64,000 nucleotides of DNA from Cinnamomum chago (Eukaryota; Streptophyta; Magnoliopsida; Laurales; Lauraceae). Below, piece by piece: positions 60,801 through 64,000 of this stretch. The DNA lies in contig CP142452.1 of NCBI GenBank assembly GCA_038049695.1, forward strand, positions 107,455,001-107,519,000, read 5' to 3'. The position numbers and the translations under genes are program-made. Every line of letters starts with the position of its first letter. The first letter of the stretch is position 1. The notes beneath the pieces were generated by a model. That model was not told where the DNA came from. It made no database searches and saw nothing but the letters and a program-made list of their open reading frames with translations.

Positions 60801-63800
60801 TTCTGCCTCAAATTGGACATAACCAAAGCTTTTGACAAATTGGAATGGTCTTTTCTCTTTGCAGCTCTCAAATTTTTTAATTTCTCAAACCTTTGGATCT
60901 CATTGATTAAGGAATGTGTCTGCACCTCTAGGGGCTCTGTCCTCATTAACCGCCTCCCCCATGGTTTCTTCAGCTCCTCTTGCGGCCTAAGATAGGGAGA
61001 CCCACTATCCCCCTACTTATTCATCATTGCAGAAGAACTCTTAAGCCTTCACCTCCACAACCTCCAATTTAAAAGGATCATTCACCCCCTTTCCACCATC
61101 CCTTCCACCCCCTGTCACCTTCACTTGGACAAAATCAACAAGAGGTTGCAGGTTTGGAAAGCAAAATTCTCATCCTTTGCTGGTCGCCTCATTCTCATCA
61201 GACATGTTCTCTATAGCATGGCTATTCACCTGGCAGCAACCTTGCCTCTCCCTTCATCCACCTGCAACGTTCTGGAAAGAGCGATGAGACAATTCCTCTG
61301 GTCTGAAAATACAAACTCCTCCAAAATTAACTATGTTAACTGGACCACTGTCTCCCTCCCTAAGGTTGAAGGAGGACTGGGTATAAGAAGACTCTCTGAA
61401 GTTAATGCTGCTTCTTTCATCAAGCTCGGTTGGCAAGCTTCTACAAGCAACTCAATCTGGTCATTTTGGTTCAAGAACAGGTACTTCAAGCACCATCCCA
61501 TCTGGAGCCCTGCTAATACCATTTATGGTTCCTGCATCTGGAAGAAAATAAGAAATCTAGCTTTCCACATCAAACAAGGTAGCACTTGGGTCTTTGGATA
61601 TGGGCAGGACATAAACGTTTGGAACGATCACTGGGTTGACAACCTTCCTCTTTCAGTAAGATTTCCCAATTTCATCTTCCCTAAGGATCAGTTTCTGTCT
61701 TCCCCAAACCATTCAGGAACCTAGTTCATCCCTCCAAACTTGCCTTCAGAAATCCAGAATTACCTCTCTAAATTCCTCTCCTCCCTCTCCTCAGTTCAAT
61801 CATCCAAGGACTCTCTCAGATGGAAAGACTCTTCCGAAGGTCAGCTCATTCTTAAGGCAGCCTGGCACCTCATTCGTTCTAGAGCTACACTCTGGACTGA
61901 CCCTCCTTCATCTGGAATGGCATATGTCTCCACAAAGTCAGCTGCTTTGGATGGCGCCTAATGCACAACAAGACCCCAACGGAGATACGCCTGAAGCGAT
62001 TGGGTCTCCTTAGCCTCTCGATGTAATATTTGCTGCATTGATGAAGACTCCTCAGGTCATCTTTTCTTCTACTACGAGCAAGCCAAAGCAATTTGGACGT
62101 GGCTCTGCCAATCAGCCCAGACAACCGTCCCCTGCATTCTTTCTGCCTCTTCAATCTAGGAAGTTGTCTCAAGAAGGAACGACTCGGCTGGTAAAAGACA
62201 TATGGCAACTGTCTTCATTTATGTAATCTACTTCCTATGGAAGGCGAGGAACAAAGCTACCTTTGAAGCTAGGAAGATCCCCCTCTCCTCTCTTCAGCAG
62301 CAACTTTAGGAATACCTCTCTATCACCTTGAGGAAAATTTCAAAGCCCTTCTGCAGTAATCAACTAACTTCTCTTCTCCTCTTCCTCAGACTTCCAGTAG
62401 GGTGATCTGTTTCTGGGCAGTCTTCTTTTGAAGTTTTCTGTTGCAGCTCTCCTTCGCCACCAATTTTGTTGCGTTTTGCAGCTACTGCCTTCTGTATCTC
62501 CCCTTCTCCTCTTTGGTTTCCTTTTTGCTTTTGTGTCTTTGTTTCTGGGGTCTTCCAGAGACCTATTTTTATTTCCCTTCCCCTATTTCTGCTCTCTTTT
62601 CTTTAATGAAATTACCCTTATTGCAAAAAAAAAGAACATCATTTATTCCTACGTATCCCCTTATTTGTTTCCATTCACATGTTTGTTGTGTCACTCCCAT
62701 ATCATGCATCACATTATGTGTGAGTACATATGATTAGGCCCTTAACAAAAATTCAGGTGCGGTACATATAGTAACCAAGAACCTATTCGGGTCAGGGTTT
62801 AGGTACAAGTCCTTATTAGTAATTCATGATCTGGTCCAAGTACAATATGGACCTGTCCCAACCTAACATGTCTTCATCTGCATTGTTGAGTGGCGGTGAA
62901 TTAAGATCAGAAGGTTCATCTTACATATCATAAACATTTTTTTGCAGCTCCCATAGTCAAGACGAATAATCAACATCCAGAAATTGGTTCCTTGCCTTAT
63001 GAGAATAGACAGTTTAAATACGCTGAAGTTATCAGTATAACCAACAATTTCCAGAGGTCCATTGGCAAAGGAGGGTTTGGGACAGTTTACCATGGCCAGA
63101 TGACTAATGGCACTCAAGTTGCAGTGAAGATGCTCTCTCTACGATCGATCAAGTCCCCTTGTCCAGGCTCTAAAGAATTTCAAAATGAGGTGAGACTAAA
63201 CCATTACTTAGGCCAATAAAGTGATATTAGGCTGCAAATAGAATTGTTTGATCATCAACTTTTACTGGATGAATGTCTGTTGAGCAGATATCAAATTATC
63301 TAATTAGTTTTTCTGGGATACTCCCTCTTTTCTTGTAGGCTGTTCTATTTGATGTAAGATTGATGCATGCATATGAATGATACGTTAGTGTTGCCGCTGA
63401 AGTTTTGACATATGGTTGGGATCTGTGTTGTAGGTTCACCTCTTAATGAGAGTTCATCATAGAAACTTGGTCCCTTTTATCGGTTATTGTCAAGAAGACG
63501 GTAACATGGCCCTAATATATGAGTACATGCCACAAGGACACTTAGGAAGCCATCTCTCAGGTATCAAGATCTTTCATATTTTATCCATTTCCCGACTATT
63601 ACAAATATATTGTCCTCTATCATCATCGTCATCGTAGTCATTGAAGGCAAAAAAAGTAAGCAGAACATGCTAACACACCTGGAATAAATAACCGCACGCG
63701 GTCATTCAAATTCTGGATTAAATTAGGGAATAGCTAAGGGTTAGAATTTGGACAAAACTTTGAGGCCCTTAACGTAATATCTCCCTGGATAGGAAGGTTC

Positions 63801-63955
63801 CCATTTCTTTTTCCTTTTTTTTTTTTTTTTTGAACAGGTGAATCATAGGAAGACCTTTCAATACCTACCCCATCAATGATTGCCATGCTTCCAAGTGGCC
63901 CCACTGGCTGGACGGTATCTTGTAGAGGAATGACTAGACCATTCCTAGAGGATGC

Positions 63956-64000
<45 letters not shown>
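48789..64000 (+). CDS. Malectin-like LRR receptor-like kinase (3' end outside window)
   Basis: Ten exons can be joined with GT-AG introns and continuous phase: 48789-48858, 51319-51919, 52543-53018, 54467-54608, 54701-54772, 55515-55586, 55674-55754, 56051-56205, 62948-63189 and 63434-63560, giving 679 codons before the window ends. The product has a signal peptide (1-23), a malectin-like ectodomain (24-382), an LRR region with the GDPC motif (402-405), a transmembrane helix (527-547) and the start of a Ser/Thr kinase (596 onward). This is the architecture of plant LRR-I receptor kinases, plasma-membrane proteins of the IOS1/MEE39 type linked to immunity and development. The remaining kinase exons lie beyond 64000. 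No stop or frameshift is seen, so the gene is probably functional despite transposon-laden introns. Confidence 0.93.
48859..51318 (+). other. Receptor kinase intron 1 (2.5 kb)
   Basis: The intron contains AT-rich DNA and a possible remnant of an LTR-type element around 49965-50090. That remnant has the phrase AATAACCGCAAGTGCGCAG followed by a GAACTCACAGGG phrase, which resembles an LTR-adjacent motif in plants, but the evidence is weak. A 0.6-kb minus-strand LINE copy lies at 50497-51118. A short stretch near 50196-50235 (TTCATCATCCAACC.CCATCAA) also occurs at 29416-29436, so it belongs to the duplicated promoter material. Confidence 0.5.
50497..51118 (-). mobile_element. Short LINE-type insertion with 13-bp target duplication
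   Basis: The segment is flanked by TTACCTAAACCTT at 50484-50496 and 51119-51131. On the minus strand it ends in an A-rich tail (complement of 50497-50520) preceded by CTCATTAATAAATTTACATT, like the 3' ends of plant LINEs. The other end carries a Pro/Ser-rich frame beginning [10 protein letters not shown] (51118-50849). No endonuclease or reverse transcriptase is present. It may be a LINE copy that kept both ends but lost the middle, or a LINE-mobilised transcript. Confidence 0.65.
51319..53018 (+). CDS. Receptor kinase exons 2-3: malectin-like domain
   Basis: Exon 2 (51319-51919) starts [15 protein letters not shown] and contains [44 protein letters not shown] and [15 protein letters not shown]. 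Exon 3 (52543-53018) opens [11 protein letters not shown] and continues with [15 protein letters not shown]. These are the expected blocks of the malectin-like ectodomain. Many N-x-S/T sites fit an extracellular protein. Residues 62-85 are a triple eight-residue repeat, described separately, that interrupts a normally short loop. The frame open upstream of 52543 is intron. Confidence 0.92.
51432..51503 (+). repeat. 24-bp in-frame tandem triplication in the malectin-like exon
   Basis: Three units (51432-51455, 51456-51479 and 51480-51503) of AGAATCACTCCGAGTAACCT plus TNAN encode [16 protein letters not shown] and RITPSNLQ. The units are almost identical, so the expansion is recent. It adds 16 residues without shifting frame. 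Confidence 0.95.
53175..53938 (+). repeat. Tandem duplication in receptor kinase intron 3, first copy holding a MITE
   Basis: About 130 bp starting ATACTTGAAAATR, through AATAATAGATCYAAGGAACTAC and AAAGCTTTGACCCAAG, is present twice in tandem (53175-53809 minus the insert, and 53810-53938). The first copy is split by the 503-bp MITE at 53257-53759. The second copy reads CCTTCCCAAAGCTTTG without it and is the empty site. Confidence 0.88.
53257..53759. mobile_element. PIF/Harbinger-type MITE, 503 bp, TAA target duplication
   Basis: The ends are GGGCACGTTTGTGTA and, on the opposite strand, GGGCATGTTTGTGTA (14 of 15 identical). TAA flanks both sides (53254-53256 and 53760-53762), the 3-bp duplication typical of PIF/Harbinger elements. 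Inner sequence shows TTTCCGTGGAA-type words in both orientations and no coding capacity. The neighbouring duplicate lacks it. Confidence 0.85.
54467..55754 (+). CDS. Receptor kinase exons 4-7: LRR region
   Basis: Exon 4 (54467-54608) encodes [19 protein letters not shown], the GDPC motif and the LRR N-terminal cap. Exons 5 and 6 (54701-54772 and 55515-55586) are exactly 72 bp, one LRR each ([40 protein letters not shown]). Exon 7 (55674-55754) has [15 protein letters not shown]. All share the same phase, the classic one-repeat-per-exon design of LRR-I kinases. Confidence 0.92.
56051..56205 (+). CDS. Receptor kinase exon 8: juxtamembrane Cys pair and transmembrane helix
   Basis: The exon reads [13 protein letters not shown], a short basic stretch, then the hydrophobic helix [20 protein letters not shown] (residues 527-546) and the stop-transfer LRRFKWRK. 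It ends in phase 1 at GTAAGT. Confidence 0.9.
57102..59061 (+). pseudogene. LINE ORF1: DUF4283-type nucleic-acid-binding protein (broken)
   Basis: After a Pro-rich start, the DUF4283 core runs from [20 protein letters not shown] through [18 protein letters not shown]. It continues past a TAA at about 57768 with [20 protein letters not shown] and [20 protein letters not shown]. The zinc knuckle follows near 58045: [15 protein letters not shown]. The usual pattern is C-x2-C-x4-H-x4-C, but the second Cys is Arg (CGC for TGC), so it would not bind zinc. Further stops occur at about 58216 and after, and the tail (58510-59061) is in another frame, ending [12 protein letters not shown]. The family escorts LINE RNA in ribonucleoprotein particles. 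Confidence 0.85.
59070..62226 (+). pseudogene. LINE ORF2: endonuclease and reverse transcriptase (broken)
   Basis: The frame opens with an AP-type endonuclease ([18 protein letters not shown], later GDFNAI and SDHSPI). The reverse transcriptase follows (60390 onward: [59 protein letters not shown], then a TAG where GLRQGDPLSP is expected). Immediately after IPSTPCHL (about 61115) the sequence jumps to [14 protein letters not shown]. The segment that should contain the FADD catalytic motif and about 100 more residues is missing, without loss of frame. The C-terminal zinc-finger part is recognisable near 61960-62100 ([16 protein letters not shown]). Additional stops lie near 59421, 59536 and 59568. 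Confidence 0.9.
62948..63560 (+). CDS. Receptor kinase exons 9-10: start of the kinase domain
   Basis: Exon 9 (62948-63189) carries the juxtamembrane [20 protein letters not shown] and the glycine loop [11 protein letters not shown] (residue 596 on), with the ATP-binding Lys in VAVKML (residue 617). Exon 10 (63434-63560) reads [19 protein letters not shown] and [17 protein letters not shown]. The catalytic HRD, DFG and later motifs are not in the window. Exon phase (0, then 1) is as in other LRR-I kinases. Confidence 0.92.
63561..64000 (+). other. Receptor kinase intron 10, incomplete, ending in a GA microsatellite
   Basis: No kinase exon is seen up to the window end. A poly-T run followed by GAACAGG lies near 63820-63840. 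The final bases (about 63963-64000) are a GA/GAGAAAG microsatellite. Confidence 0.7.

Larger units (their letters stand above)
57075..62637 (+). mobile_element. LINE (L1-type plant non-LTR retrotransposon), near full length
   Basis: A 5.56-kb insertion in sense orientation inside a receptor-kinase intron. It ends in an A-rich tail (62625-62633) and is flanked by the 10-bp repeat ATCATTTATT (57065-57074 and 62638-62647), the probable target duplication. ORF1 and ORF2 follow each other nine bases apart. Both carry several stops, at least one frameshift and one large in-frame deletion, so the copy is dead. Confidence 0.88.
56206..62947 (+). other. Receptor kinase intron 8 (6.7 kb)
   Basis: Intron length is dominated by the LINE at 57075-62637. 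Before it, about 56655-56895 has imperfect inverted ends (GTGTTTATTTTCC..GGGTAAAGT against GTGTATTTGTTTTAAATGAGGTAAAG on the other strand) with repeated TTTACTTTACC words. This suggests a small MITE, but no target duplication was resolved. The acceptor TTTTTGCAG precedes exon 9 at 62948. Confidence 0.8.

Noticed and set aside
63830-63965. Possible SINE with a poly-A tail on the minus strand
   Set aside because: A poly-T run is present, but no A-box or B-box promoter words and no target duplication could be placed.

Overview
The window is nuclear DNA of a flowering plant, probably a dicot or another non-grass angiosperm. Evidence is the AT-rich composition, GT-AG introns, a plant-specific malectin-like leucine-rich-repeat receptor kinase and typical plant transposon families. 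The exact species cannot be read from the sequence. Only one host gene is clearly present. It is a receptor-like kinase on the plus strand that starts at 48789 and runs off the right edge. Almost everything else is transposable-element sequence, in several layers.

Layout. 1-9.5 kb is gene-poor: a CACTA-like terminal fragment (807-1160), a small Mutator-type MITE with 9-bp target duplications (2496-2663), an old Copia gag relic (about 3160-4960) and a perfect-palindrome CACTA MITE (6350-6554). A Copia element with both LTRs lies at 9589-14286 (minus strand, broken). A young, structurally complete but non-autonomous LTR element lies at 16456-23870. It has 1753-bp LTRs that are almost identical, a GCCAT target duplication and a single gag-like frame. 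A hAT transposon (25229-29102) follows, with 8-bp target duplications, a broken transposase and a 0.7-kb CTTT tract.

The largest object is a 15.2-kb CACTA (En/Spm) transposon at 31270-46448. It has 13-bp terminal repeats, TAA target duplications, subterminal repeat arrays, decayed genes for both usual proteins (TNPD-like and TNPA-like) and, inside its left arm, an antisense fragment matching the C-terminus of bacterial-type phosphoenolpyruvate carboxylase.

The receptor kinase (48789 onward) has a signal-peptide exon, two malectin-like exons, an LRR N-terminal exon, three short LRR exons, a transmembrane exon and the first two kinase exons. Its introns hold a 0.6-kb LINE copy, a Harbinger-type MITE inside a tandem duplication, and a 5.6-kb LINE that has lost the reverse transcriptase catalytic motif. 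Exon reading is continuous through 679 codons.

Three sets of paralogous segments date events without outside data. Copy pairs of one segment (around 9.5/14.3-15.06 kb and 24.2-24.96 kb) give the empty site of the Copia element. The receptor-kinase promoter (48.34-48.77 kb) has a decapitated copy (24.96-29.4 kb), and together they give the empty site of the hAT element. A tandem duplication in a receptor-kinase intron gives the empty site of the Harbinger MITE.
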